Positions 23,345-34,579 of a stretch of 64,000 nt of DNA are shown piece after piece; within the stretch, counting starts at the first letter, position 1, and the number at the start of each line of letters is the position of its first letter. The stretch spans positions 26,878,181 to 26,942,180 of the forward strand of contig OW203721.1 of assembly GCA_934045075.1 (NCBI GenBank), read 5' to 3'. The notes beneath the pieces were generated by a model. The model did no database searches. It was not told the DNA's origin and saw nothing but the letters and a program-made list of their open reading frames with translations. The position numbers and the translations under genes were made by a program. Origin of the DNA: Yponomeuta sedellus (Eukaryota > Arthropoda > Insecta > Lepidoptera > Yponomeutidae).

Positions 23345-23711
23345 CTGCGAACCAACATTGTTCTTGTACACTGGAATCTATTATCATGCTTACGACATCG
23401 GTCTGCTTGACTTGATTAGGCTTCACTGCAACCGTAATAGACCACCGATTAATATGGTCTATCATGTAGGATTCCAGCAAATAAGAAACAATAGAAATAG
23501 GGAAGGAATAATGAACATTCTCGTACAAATTTGTTTTCCCCTTTTTTTAATATTTTAACACAAAAGTGTCAAACTAGATGTGATTAGAGTGCAGTCCTTG
23601 TAAATAGTATATAAACACATAATAATAATTGGCAAATCTCGTTAAGTAATAGCACCAGATAAGACAAACGACAATTTATTCCGTCAGTTTACATTACGTT
23701 AAGAAGTTACT

Positions 23712-24060
23712 ATTCCTCATCATCCTAATTAGCCGGTGTTAGTCCATTGTTGGACAGAGGCTTCTCCAAGACACGTCACAGAGCCCGATCTTGGGCTCTT
23801 CTCTCCTAGTCGCTGCTCACCGCGTTTCAAATGATATCGCTCCATCTGGTTACAGGGTGTCCTACGCCACGAATGGCATCGCGATTCGCGGTCTCCACTC
23901 GAGATCCAGTCTACCCCAACGCTTATCGGTCCTACGGCAGATATTAACCGCCAATGCCACTTCAGTGTCGTTCACAGTTGACCACTTAAGTTCTCTGACG
24001 AACTATTTAGTTTCGGCCTTACTTCCTAGGGTCATTCGTACAGTAAGCTCTTCTCGAGAT
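23712..24060 (-). repeat. Degraded LINE 3'-end fragment
   Basis: CCTCATCATCCTAATTAGCC, then GTCCATTGTTGGACAGAGGC and the following text, is a diverged RTE-type 3' tail of the kind also at 16075-16290. It lies in the last asrij intron. Confidence 0.55.
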
Positions 24061-24126
24061 CTTCACTACAAGTTATTGTTGATGTTGTCAATATAAAAAA
24101 AAACCTTAGTGCAGTGCCACTGATTA

Positions 24127-24256
24127 CAGTACCGTACAAATGGCACGGAGTACCGTACAAATGACATGGAGTACCGTTCAAATGACATGGAGTACCGTAC
24201 AAATGACATGGAGTACCGTACAAATGACATGGAGTACCGTACAAATGACACGGATT
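24127..24256 (+). repeat. 21-bp tandem repeat, about six units
   Basis: The unit AGTACCGTACAAATGACATGG repeats about six times with few changes. As 21 is a multiple of three, the minus strand stays open with the heptapeptide MSFVRYS repeated; no gene is implied. It lies in the last asrij intron. Confidence 0.9.
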
Positions 24257-24815
24257 GCTCCATTCAGAACGCGTTCTGGACGTGCATAGTGGCATATAAC
24301 GTCTAGACAGATTGTCTGGACGAAATGCCATTATACTCGAGAGGACAACCCACGAGGCGGTTCCCATACAAACACAGTTTAGTTCTAATATGTTCGTGTC
24401 CGAACACAAATTTAAGTGTGTGCATAGAATTAAAAACACTGCCGTATTGACAACGTCAATTAAATTACATCATTAATTGGGTTTTTATTTACCTTTCGCC
24501 ACCGCACCATTCACGAGTGAAGCAAATAGGTGTTCAAATGCTATTTGTGCATGACCATGATATAAACTGGTAAATAATAGAGACTTTTATTTTATAACGT
24601 GAAGAACATTTTATGATTTGAAGTTGTGTGATCGCCTAATTACTTTACAATGAATAGTCATTCGGAAGTTATAGTGATATGAGAAGCCTAATAATCCCAC
24701 CAAAATCCCTTTGAAATACAGACACTTGCGATACCAATTAATATGGAATATGATGACAGTTACACGATTGGAATCGTTCAGAATGTGCTGCGCGTTATAT
24801 AGGAGCGGGTGTTAC

Positions 24816-24930
24816 TTGTAAGGGTCCTGTCGCGCGTCGCTGTAGGCGCCGCGGTTGCGCCGGCGCAGCTCGTCGTACGTCAGCGAATCGCGCGGCACCG
24901 TCTGCGCCGGCGCCGCGCCGCCCTCGCCTT
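24816..24930 (-). CDS. asrij: asrij coding exon 5: conserved LTYDELRRRNR motif
   Basis: 115 bases (2 + 37 codons + 2). VPRDSLTYDELRRRNRGAYS matches the conserved C-terminal motif of OCIAD1. The donor AA/GTAACA overlaps a possible stop: without splicing the reading ends DPYK followed by TAA at 24812-24814. Confidence 0.88.
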
Positions 24931-25044
24931 CTGCGCACAAGTATGGACAGTAATTGAGTACTTTCATACCAGCTGGGTTTGTTACAAAATTATAACCTTG
25001 TAATGCAGCCCTGGGCTTCTCTCAGAGACTGACTATTATTTTAT

Positions 25045-25221
25045 ACTATTTTTATTTTTAATGCACTAACCCATGCTAAGGACAATTTCAAAAACCTATT
25101 TAGAGGCTAAAAATTCCACCCATGTCCGGATTCGAACCCGCGACCTTAGGCACGGATAGCCAGAGGTCGCGGGTTCGAATCCCGGCATGGGTGGAATTTT
25201 TAGGCAATAAATAGATTTTTA
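25045..25221. repeat. Foldback tRNA-like element, copy a
   Basis: Starts CTATTTTTATTTTTAATGCA and then has two inverted copies of a tRNA-like 3' half (B-box GGTTCGAATCC) joined around CACGGATAG. It lies in an asrij intron and belongs to the family also at 30341, 33777, 34271, 37008, 44366 and 44674. Confidence 0.8.
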
Positions 25222-25781
25222 AGACTATTATTTATTTTTATTATATTTAGTCTTGCTGCAGTAGCCTAGCGGCCAGGCAACGCCTAAAATACATGCTGTA
25301 GAAGGTTCGTTTTACATGAGATATTGACAGTCTAAACATAAAAAGTTTAATGGAGAGTGGATGAATATTACACTATCCACTCCTGGTTCCGTCTGCGGAT
25401 CAATAATTGATGATACCAAATTATTGAACCACATACAGATGCAAAGTTTCGAATCGATACGAACGACAGAAGCAACCCGGGTGCTGTGTTTTAAATGGGT
25501 TGTTCCCGTTGAAATCCCCATCATTGAAAATCCCCATTGAAGGGGATTTGAAATATAAAAAATTGCGAATTTCTAGTAAATTTATAGTCATTTTTTTCCT
25601 TTTAGCGCTACAGAACGACTCATGACATCGTACTTACTAAGTACATAGGCTGGTTAAAAGTGAATTCCCATCATGTCCACTAAGTCACTTAGTTGGTTTG
25701 CTAAATACAAGTGAGAAACTCGAGAGCTCAGTTTGCATAAACGTGTCGCACAGTACATGTTGCGGAGCGGAGGATACTGAC

Positions 25782-25933
25782 GGGTGTCGCGGTCGGCGCG
25801 GTAGGTGTCGTTGTCGTTGAAGACGGGCCGGTCGGTGTCGAGGTTGAGGCTGGAGCCGGGCCCCGCGTCCGAGTAGATGTCGGCCGGGCCCGCGCCGAAC
25901 ATGCCCGGCGCCTGCGTCACCCGCGGCCCCGCG
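25782..25933 (-). CDS. asrij: asrij coding exon 4: linker
   Basis: 152 bases (1 + 50 codons + 1), low-conservation acidic linker with FGAGPADIYSDAG and NDNDTYRADRDT. It is supported by GC-rich composition, the acceptor TTACGCAG, the donor C/GTCAGT and fitting phases. Confidence 0.85.
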
Positions 25934-26271
25934 CTGCGTAACACAACGTATTATCGAAATATGCCCACATTACCACTAAAAACAAAAAAAGATAAAAATG
26001 TTGCCTCGATCTCGCAAGTCTCTTCCAAAATAACACTGTGTTTACATAAATAACACTGAACACGATACATCAACAATTACTGCAGCGATAAATGCTGCTG
26101 CATATTTCCGAATTTGTAGTCGCAATACCACACGCTAACAGCGAAGGAAAAGCATCGTGAGGAAACCGTGGCTTGGTTGACTACGCAAATATTGACTAGT
26201 CTTTCCTGTGGGCTAGCCCGACTAATACAAGAACAACACAAGAAATAAACACAATGTAGAGCATGGGGTAC

Positions 26272-26446
26272 CCGGGCTTGCCGTCGCGGCGCTCGCGCAG
26301 CAGCTGCCCCACGTAGCTGCCGGGCAGCGCCATCAGCTTCTCGGCGCACGCCTGCTGGTAAGACAGCTTGCCCATGAAGTAGCCCGCCACCACGGCCAGC
26401 GTCACCTTGGGCACGGCCCCGAACCGCGGGTTGGGCCGCAGGTAGC
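26272..26446 (-). CDS. asrij: asrij coding exon 3: second half of OCIA domain
   Basis: 175 bases. GYLRPNPRFGAVPKV, then a hydrophobic helix GYFMGKLSYQQACAEK with the conserved Cys, and LPGSYVGQLLRERR. Acceptor CCGGCAG; donor GG/GTACCC, phase 2. Confidence 0.93.
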
Positions 26447-26742
26447 CTGCCGGGGACAGTGCGCCCGCGTAAACAGATCGTCTATACCTTACACACAAAC
26501 AACATTAAATGTGCGGAGGTACAATATTACACAGGCTGTGTTAACTGAAAAATGAGCAATTCCTGAAATACACAACTCTAATAGAGTTAACAAAGGAGTT
26601 CCACCACTTTTTAGTTGTACAACTCTTGTTTACTTATAATTTGTTGATTAAAAATGCATCATTTAATAAATGGTCCATAATGCAGTAAATTAATGCAATT
26701 TCTATCCTAAAACCTACCCAAATCATTTCAGAATGCGGCGAT

Positions 26743-26945
26743 TAATAAGACCCGCGTGAAGTCCTGATCTTAATATCATCGAACTTGTGTGGGACAGCTT
26801 AAAAAGACGAGTGAAGAATTAAAATTCAGCGCCAGCTACACCTAGATAGCTTAAAACAGAGGTTTCAGAGGTTTGGCACACACAATATTCCTGTGTGATA
26901 TTTAAGACACTATGGACGGTACACCTGGCCATTTCCAGTAACAAA
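26743..26945 (+). pseudogene. Tc1-like transposase fragment
   Basis: The reading from 26763, PDLNIIELVWDSLKRRV, is the C-terminal catalytic motif of Tc1 transposases (SPDLNPIE.LW..LK). It stops soon after, and the surrounding sequence is broken. It is antisense in an asrij intron. Confidence 0.7.
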
Positions 26946-28051
26946 AGTTATCAGAACCTGTGGGGCCAATACCCATTAGTGATAATGTTTCAATATTTTG
27001 CATATTTTATTGATATTCTCTAGCCTTGTTGATCACTGGACAAAAAGATTTTACTTTATTGTTTCTTTTTCTCACAATTGACAATAAATATTTTTTTATA
27101 ATTTTATTATGGACATATTTTGGACAGTTAAAATCTTGTACCACAAAAAATTGGGCGGTTAATTGTGCCGGAGTATGTATTGACAAAAACATTTCAAATC
27201 TTAAGATTTGAAATGTTTTGTCACGTTTTTGATAACCAGCTCTCATTCATGTGATTTTATAAAAATGATCTTGCTAGCCGCTGCATTCGAAATTAAGTAA
27301 TCCACTAAGTGGATAATAAGTATTGTTCTATATTTTCATATTACTCCAAAACTGAGACAAGAATGAAATTCTTAAGTCACAATTAGCAGTAAAACATTAT
27401 AGTTGTACAGGTAACAGGTCTATTTCAGAGTTTATTAATATTTGATGAAGGAACTCATAATAACTTGCCTGAATCTAGGGTTCATAAAATAATTAGCAAT
27501 AGCTAGGTTAGGTTTAAATTTCTACTTGTTTTATGGCCCTGCAGTAAAGTCAAATAGAAGGGCAATGTGTTTGGCTCATAGGCCTGTTTATTGGATTCTA
27601 CTTAAACCATTCATATGCACAAGTGATACACTATATAGATAAACAGAAACTTTGTAAGATTCCTGTTCTTTGTTTCTTTAACACTCAATAATAAATAACA
27701 GCTTATACTGATACTCATCTGATTCTGCACCTGCGATCGGTTCAATTAAAAATAATGCAAAAGAAAAGAACAAAATAAAACAGAAACTTAATCTAAAATA
27801 TAAGTGAGCATGAACTACTAATTAGGTGGGACTATCTACTACTCGTCTAGTATCCGCTTAGTGCTCAATGCCCCTTGCTGATTTAATATCTTTTCCTCCA
27901 ATATTATTTCCTGCACTTTTATTAATTTTCTAGATAAATTATTACCTTGATTACATATTGAACACAAATGGATCAGAGCAAAAGGTTATCAATACTTTTC
28001 AATAGACAGCAGACCCGTATTAAGTCCATGTTAGATAGGACGGGCACTCAC

Positions 28052-28178
28052 CCTGCTGCACGGCGGCGTAGGCAGCCAGCCCCAGCGTCGAAGCGAAGGG
28101 CAGCGAGCGGCGCATGAAGCTCTCGCGGTTGCACTCGCTTAGCACGCGCAGCTCGTCGGCCGAGAACCTGTGCCCCGC
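28052..28178 (-). CDS. asrij: asrij coding exon 2: first half of OCIA domain
   Basis: 42 codons plus one base. FSADELRVLSECNRESFMRR then SLPFASTLGLAAY is the OCIA signature (EE.RV..EC..ESF..R.LP.A). Acceptor TTGTTGTAG; donor G/GTGAGT. Length and phases equal those of the second exon of the paralogue (35964-36090). Confidence 0.92.
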
Positions 28179-28241
28179 CTACAACAATCAAGCTACAGTC
28201 GCCGCTGGAGCCCGGGCCCTCGCCGTCCGGTCTCCGCTTAC

Positions 28242-28316
28242 CAGACTCGCTGCCGTAGCGCCCGGCGCCATCTCCTCACCGCCGCCCGAGTAACCAAAAG
28301 CGTTGGGATCATTCAT
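28242..28316 (-). CDS. asrij: asrij coding exon 1
   Basis: 25 codons, MNDPNAFGYSGGGEEMAPGA then TAASL. The ATG at 28316-28314 is preferred over the in-frame Met codon at 28271 because it is upstream and open. The donor is CTG/GTAAGC. The next exon begins after only 63 bp. Confidence 0.8.
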
Positions 28317-29098
28317 CGCCGTAACCTTTACTACCTACTTCATATAACTGGCTTTACGGTTTGAAACTAAAGGATTATGCCCTGCAAGTAGTGAGAAATA
28401 TAATTTTGGAATAGGACAGGTTATGTTACAATTTTATCGTGTATCTGTCAAACTGACAGTGACAGACAACCACAGACTACATAAAGATTGACAACTGAAG
28501 GCCGATGAAATGACAACAGTCTTGCTAGCCCATATTACGTAGATAGAGTTCCCTCTACGCCATATTACCAATTTATTACAAATTGTTCGACTCTTCAGAT
28601 TCTTACCTCAAGAGCATTTCTCAAAAAGTTTGTACTATCGTGTTTTGGGCTTGTCCCATCTTTTTAAAAATTTTAAAATTCTATTTCATTGCCCTCAGAG
28701 TGGTTTGGATTGACGAATATTAAAAAGAATTATTTATTCTTTCAGCATTCCGAATATCACGATGTAAATCATTAATGTTAAATTAAAATATCACTATAAT
28801 CATAATAGGTCGAAATGTGCCAGTATGAAAAATTGCGTGTCCCAATTTCAATTACCTCTAATCATAGCAATATTTCTTAAAGGTCTCAGGGCTCAGTTGT
28901 GTGGGTAAAATTTTTATAGAACGGCTATATCTATCAGAACACTTTTCAAGCATTTTTGGATTATTGCTGTATTAAAATCAGTTTAAACTTACACATTTTA
29001 ATTAAACCAATAAATAGTTCCTTTTATAATTCCAGTTTTTGTTACCAGATTTTCTGTTGAATCTTGAGCTGAAATCTTGAGCTGAAATCTGGAGTTGA

Positions 29099-29140
29099 AA
29101 AATCAAAATCTACACTCTTTAGAGTGTAGATTTTGATTTT
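29099..29140. repeat. Perfect palindrome, 20-bp arms
   Basis: Arms AAAATCAAAATCTACACTCT and its complement are separated by two bases. It is flanked by short GAGCTGAAATCT repeats. Confidence 0.9.
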
Positions 29141-30340
29141 GTTGAAAAATGGCAACACTACATCATCGTCTCCTTTTGCTTTTGTTACTTCAAATCCTTC
29201 TTTTCATAAGTTACTCTATGCTTCTTTTCTTTGTGAAATTCCTGAGAGTGCACGTGTTCTCCATTATAACAGGAAAAATAATACTATTTTGTTACGCTGT
29301 AATCAAGTAACTTGAAACTTTGTAGGATTTCTATTATTATAGCTTATTGATTGCTCTTTTCTGAATCTTTTTATGTAGCCTGCGATGTACTGAGGTTTTT
29401 TAATTTGACCATACGATTTATTAAACAGTTTGGTGTATCATTCCGTTACTTCCTTTTTTGTTACTTCCGAGCGGTAACGTATGAATGGAATGGAAGGGTA
29501 ACCAAATAGGAAATGTTGAGGACCGTGTACACTAAGGGTGGATTTGACCGAAAGCAACGAGAGCTTGTTACGAAAATATTTTTAACGGTTTCATATATTT
29601 TGTTTAGTATATTGAAGATAAGATTTTTTTAGGTTTTTTTAAGTGCATAGGACCATACTTATCACTTATTACCATATCTACGATATTATAATGAATTGAA
29701 TGAATAACTTATTGATTTATTAATGAATTGAGATTATATTATAATTAATTATATCTATCTAAGAAACAACTTTGTTGTTACATTTTGAAGCATACATAAG
29801 CAAAAGTACCTAAAAAATTTTTCTGCTCTTTTTGGTATTTACATTTTGACAAAGTAAAGAGACCCACCGAAATTTTTCCAATCATTTTTGAGGTACCTAC
29901 AGTTAGGTATGATATTTGACCCAGTGAATAAGAAGCTTAAGAATTCCTTATTTGTTACCAATATTCTAAGTTTGTTACTGTCCCATATAAAAAGGGCAAT
30001 ATTTAATTTAATATCTTTAAGTTTTTTAAATGTTTATGTGATTTTTAGATACGTAAAAATTATTTAGGATTTATTTCATATAATTGACAACAGAGAACTG
30101 AAATAAATACTTCCAAAGACTTGTAATTGTAAGTTTTAACATAAATTTGGGACAAAAAGTAACGTTAAGGAAGAAATATCTTTTATTTTGTTGATTTTCT
30201 GAATAATTAAACTGATCTTACCTAAAATAACGAGATTATTGCTTTATATCAAAAAATATATATATATAAATCAATAGCGTAATTAGTGTTTATGTTCCAA
30301 TTAAACGAATAGAATTGCAGTCACAAAATAGGAATTTACA

Positions 30341-30546
30341 CTATTTTTATTTTTAATGCACTAACCCGTGCTAAGGAACAAATTTAAAAAACCTATTTAG
30401 AGGCTAAAAATTTCACCCATGCCGGGATTCGAACCCGCAACCTCTGGCTATCCGTACCAGTATCCGTATCTGGTACGGATAGCCAGAGGTTGCGGGTTCG
30501 AATCCCGGCATGGGTGAAATTTTTAGCCTCTAAATAGGTTTTTAAA
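30341..30546. repeat. Foldback tRNA-like element, copy b
   Basis: The inverted arms meet around TATCCGTAT at 30460-30468. Both arms carry the tRNA-like B-box and the outer phrase AACCTATTTAGAGGCTAAAA. Confidence 0.85.
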
Positions 30547-32277
30547 ATAGGAATTTATTTACTACCAACAGTAATTTTTTATCACTTATTTGGTATTTTC
30601 ACCATTTAAATTGATAGACAGAGAAAATGATTAAAATCTTTAGATACTACTCTATCATTTCCAATCAATATCATTATGAAAAAATAACTTTTTTTATTTC
30701 GATGATAGTTTAGAGAATGGTACAAACTTTTTGAGAAATGCTCTCAAGTCGTTGATTTGCGACTGAGGAAAAGCATGGAGCCTTGATACCTTAGCCTTGC
30801 TATTAAAATAATTTGTTTGAGATTCCTTTCTTTTTATTACATTCCCTATACAGGTAAAAAAATATAATGAACCTCATCACTTTGAAACCAAGCCCAAAAC
30901 TAATGAAACATTAATACTCGCGTTGTCCTTTAGAGGGTTAAAATCAATATAGACAAAAATAACGATGGGATGCCCACCGGCCAGTAGACTAAAACAAATC
31001 AACAATAGCAGCTGGATGACTCTGGGAGTGACTTAGGTGATGATGAAATATAATTATGGTACCCTGCAATACTACAAGTATACAGGGCGTCCCACGGCAT
31101 GCCACATAGAGGGAAAGTATCTTTAATATTGTAGATGGAACATTTTACTGAAAGAAGACATTATTTTAATTTCAAAAACAATCTAAACTGCATTCATAGA
31201 TTTTTAAATAATTACACGGTTGAACCGGGAATCGAACCCTCTACACGAGAAAAAAATTACCTTGTAGCTTTATCTAAACTAAAAGGTAAACTTAACTAAA
31301 AGGCACTCTTGAGTCTTGAGGCGCGAAAATTGAGGTAAGTTTATTTTATAATATTTTAATTTGTTTACTTGAGAAAACAAACAATACAAATAAAGACTTG
31401 AAAGACAAATTTTCGTGTACCTAACAAAACTCTCTCAAAAGACGTAAAAGGCTCGATTTTTTATATCACTAGCCAACGTAAGTCGAAATTACCCAAACGT
31501 GACAATACGCCTAATCTGGCAGCATCGATACTAAAATGTGTAATTTTCAAAATCACTATAAATTACGGACTCAGAACAATAAATAATATTGTTCTTAAAT
31601 TACAGACAATTTATTTTATTTAGTAAAATCTCGGAACAATTTAGTTATTGTTCTGAGAAATAAACAATAAAATAAGACAAGGACCGGCCTCGGCACAAAT
31701 ATGTAGAGCAGTAGTAGAGCTTTGTTTCATTGTTCTGAGAGAAGAGCACTAGAGCACTGGATACGTAACACGTCTTCTTACGTCATTGTGAGTTTTCGAC
31801 TCAAAGTCAAAATTAAAAAAAAAAACTAATTTAAGTGAAGGCATAAATATTGATGCATTTGCGCTGGCAATCCAAATCTATTATCAGCAGCCCTTTATAT
31901 TACCTACACGTAGAATTGGGTCGCGGGAATATACCCGAAAGGTATATTACCAGGTAAATACCCAAAACGCGTAAATACCCGAAATGGGTATTTATGTGGG
32001 TAAATACGTGGGTGTTTTCGTTCGCTAAAATAGATTGCATTACCGTTAAATCCATTTTTACTCACGAGCCTTAGGACTATTATATTCAATATCTTTCATT
32101 CTTTTTTGACGAAAGACCGAAATAAGTATATCTCAAGAAAATAACTTTTTTGTGATGGAATTATTTCATGAATTATTGAGAGATTGTTAAAGATTCTTAC
32201 TTATTAATTATCCGCCCGAGAGTAAATAACGATAAATACCAGTTTCTGAACTAAAACTTTCGTAAGTTGCACAACAC

Positions 32278-32491
32278 ATTGTAGACTTTTAGTCCGGATT
32301 TACTTACGGGTGTTGTTATATCGGAAAAGTCCGACCAGGTTTCGCTCCGATTCGCAGAGCTTAATCATGGTGAGCAGAGACGGAGCTCGGTTGCTTGTCT
32401 CACACAACCTTCCTGTTGCTTGAGCGAAACCTGGTCGGACTTTTCCGATATAACAACACCCGTAAGTAAATCCGGACTAAAAGTCTACAAT
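32278..32491. repeat. Foldback element with perfect 70-bp arms
   Basis: The arms 32278-32347 and 32422-32491 are exact reverse complements, separated by 74 bases. ACCAGTTTCT occurs on both outer flanks (about 32238 and 32493). There is no coding capacity. The identity of the arms points to a recent MITE or foldback copy. Confidence 0.88.
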
Positions 32492-32569
32492 ACCAGTTTC
32501 TACTGAGTATTTAACTAAAACTGACAGTAAATATTTTTAATTGCTTTTTTATAGTAAAATCTTTTAGTT

Positions 32570-32960
32570 AGGGTCTTATTTGATCGGTATTGATGAGATC
32601 TTTGTTGGGGAGCATGGTCTGATGATAGCGCTGGAAGGTGTGTATGGGATCTCCTCAACGGATAGCAGTAGACCATTTGAGTTTGTACTTATTCGGTTAG
32701 TATTTATGAGATCTTTGTTGAAACATGGTGACAAATTCTTAGATGGCACAGCAAAGTACCCAAATTCTAGTGCCATCATCAGACCCTTCAGACACTAGAT
32801 CTTCACAACAGATAGTAGGAAACTATTCAAGTTTCGCCATATTTAATCTGTATTATTGAGATCTTTAGCAGAACTTTCTGATAAGATCTGATTACGGCGA
32901 AGTAAGGTGATTAATTAGTTAGATCTGGGAAAAAGAACGTGGTTACAGGATCTCCTCAAC
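32570..32960 (+). repeat. Degenerate tandem repeat, about three units
   Basis: TATTGATGAGATCTTTGTTG, TATTTATGAGATCTTTGTTG and TATTATTGAGATCTTTAGCA recur at about 32590, 32700 and 32850. Phrases such as CTCAACGGATAGCAGTAG and CACAACAGATAGTAGGAAAC follow in the first two. Units are roughly 110-150 bp. Confidence 0.55.
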
Positions 32961-33242
32961 GGAGATCCTAGAATGATTCATATTCATCTATTTTATTTAT
33001 GATATTCATTTATTTGATTTCAATAAAATCAAATTATTACACACCCGTATCGCGTACGCAGAGATCAGCGTTTGCCACTTGCCATGATCCTGACAGATCT
33101 TTTTCGCTTTATCAACATTTGTTACTCAAAATCAAATTATTGAAATATTTTTGCAGTATTTCAAAAGTTAGTCTCAAATAATGGAGTCCTAGTAAAGAAT
33201 AAATATTGAATTATATTTCAATTGGGTCAGAAATAGTACATT

Positions 33243-33455
33243 ACACAACTAGGGTGGTAATAAAAAGAAAGGCCGAGATCGCAGAAGTTTGCGGCCCGAG
33301 CTGCAAGCGAGGGACGTAAATATGCGATCGAGAGCTTTCTTTATTACCTCCCGTATTGTGTAAAACTTTTTATGTCTACACTTGGCCAGAAAGCGGCTTT
33401 TTTCGTACGCGCAGCGTGCGGAAAAAGCCACTTTATTGCCAGGTGTGGCATAAAA
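33243..33455. repeat. Two adjacent imperfect hairpins
   Basis: GGTGGTAATAAAAAGAAAG near 33252 is mirrored by CTTTCTTTATTACCTCCC near 33335. A second hairpin follows, with CACTTGGCCAGAAAGCGGC at about 33379 mirrored near 33430. These look like small foldback transposons. Confidence 0.55.
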
Positions 33456-33523
33456 AATGTTACATTATTGTATTATCATTTGATTTCACTATAAACATGG
33501 CAACATTGAGAAAGGATAAATAT

Positions 33524-33734
33524 AGTGCGTTCACATTAACTTGACGCGTGAGAGAATTGGTAACAAGGACATAACATGTGAATTAGCTTTTGGACCTAAT
33601 CGAAAGATGGTAAAACAAGCCCTCAATCCTTTTATTTTCCACAAGTAATGGGAATGATTTCTTATTTAACATGGTAACAGTAAACATCTCAGTCCTACCA
33701 ATTCTCTCACGCGTCAAGTTAATGTGAACGCACT
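33524..33734. repeat. Foldback element with perfect 39-bp arms
   Basis: 33524-33562 and 33696-33734 are exact reverse complements, beginning AGTGCGTTCACATTAACTTG. The interior of 133 bp is non-coding. MITE-like. Confidence 0.85.
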
Positions 33735-33776
33735 TTAACTAAATTTCTGTTTGCTCAAATAAGTCATTAACTTATG

Positions 33777-34220
33777 AACCTATTTAGAGGCTAAAAATTC
33801 TACCCATGCCGGGATTCGAACCCGCGACTTCTGGCTATCCGTGCCAGCGCTCTTTCCAACTGAGCTAATGGGCGACTCACCGGCATCAGTGAAATTTCGA
33901 ACCTCTTTACACTATTATCTGTATTACGCACAGGCAGCGACATCGGCTGAAGTACGTTGCATCACTTGCAGCCTCGGGTAGTACCTACTTTGCAGTTAGG
34001 TGAGTCGCCCATTTAAGTGTTATTTTAAGTGCTATTATTACTTCAGCCAGATGTCGCTGCCTGTACGTAATACAGAGAATAGTGTAAAGAGGTTCGAAAT
34101 TTCACTGATGTCGGTGAGTCGCCCATTGGCTCAATTGGTAGAGCGCTGGCACGGACAGCCAGAGGTTGCGGGTTCGAATCCCGGCATGGGTGAAATTTTT
34201 AGCCTCTAAATAGGTTTTTA
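33777..34220. repeat. Foldback tRNA-like element, copy c (long form)
   Basis: Two long inverted copies of the unit. Each carries a tRNA-like domain (on the + strand about 34120-34193) with acceptor-like GCCCATT/ATGGGT pairing, a TAGAGCGCTGG segment and GGTTCGAATCC, followed by the shared tail AAATTTTTAGCCTCTAAATA. The anticodon loop lacks U33, so it is not a functional tRNA. Confidence 0.85.
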
Positions 34221-34270
34221 AATTTCAAATAATTTCTTGTATATTGAACCATAAGGTAATGATTATATAT

Positions 34271-34579
34271 TTTTTTATTTTTAATACACTAACCCGTGCT
34301 AAGGACAGTTTTGAAAACCTATTTAGAGGCTAAGAATTCCACCCATGCCGGGATTCGCACCCGCGACCTCTGGCTATCCGTGCCAGCGCTCTATCCAACT
34401 GAGCTAATGGGCGACTCACCGGCATCAGTGAAATTTCGAACCTCTTAACACTATTCTCTGTATTACGTACAGGCAGCGACATCTGGCTGAAGTAATTTGC
34501 ATCACTTGCAGCCTCGGGTAGAACCTACTTTGCAGTTAGGTGAGTCGCCCATTTAAGGGTTATTTTAAGTGCTATTAGT
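34271..34579 (-). repeat. tRNA-like repeat, copy d (single unit)
   Basis: An uninverted copy on the minus strand. It runs from TTTTTATTTTTAATACACTA to the body end TTATTTTAAGTGCTATTA, with the tRNA-like domain at about 34340-34415. It defines the unit from which the hairpin copies are built. Confidence 0.8.

Larger units (their letters stand above)
23254..28316 (-). other. asrij: Gene model: asrij / OCIAD1 homologue, six coding exons
   Basis: Exons on the minus strand: 28242-28316, 28052-28178, 26272-26446, 25782-25933, 24816-24930 and 23254-23344, all with AG/GT junctions and matching phases, coding 244 aa; human OCIAD1 has 245. OCIA-domain proteins are membrane-associated proteins of endosomes and mitochondria; Drosophila Asrij acts in blood-cell progenitor maintenance through endosomal JAK/STAT signalling. 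Residues about 26-130 form the OCIA domain with two hydrophobic helices (LPFASTLGLAAYAAV and VTLAVVAGYFMGKL). The C-terminal LTYDELRRRNR and final NKYGDDVE match human ITYEELRNKNR and NKYGDTWDE. The first intron is only 63 bp. Confidence 0.92.

Noticed and set aside
24812..24930. This as the last asrij exon
   Set aside because: The stop overlaps a usable donor, and the exon at 23254-23344 supplies the conserved NKYGDxxE terminus in phase. Kept only as a possible isoform.
34120..34193. A tRNA gene
   Set aside because: No U33, repeated many times with the same flanks, and embedded in a repeat unit; a tRNA-derived element instead.
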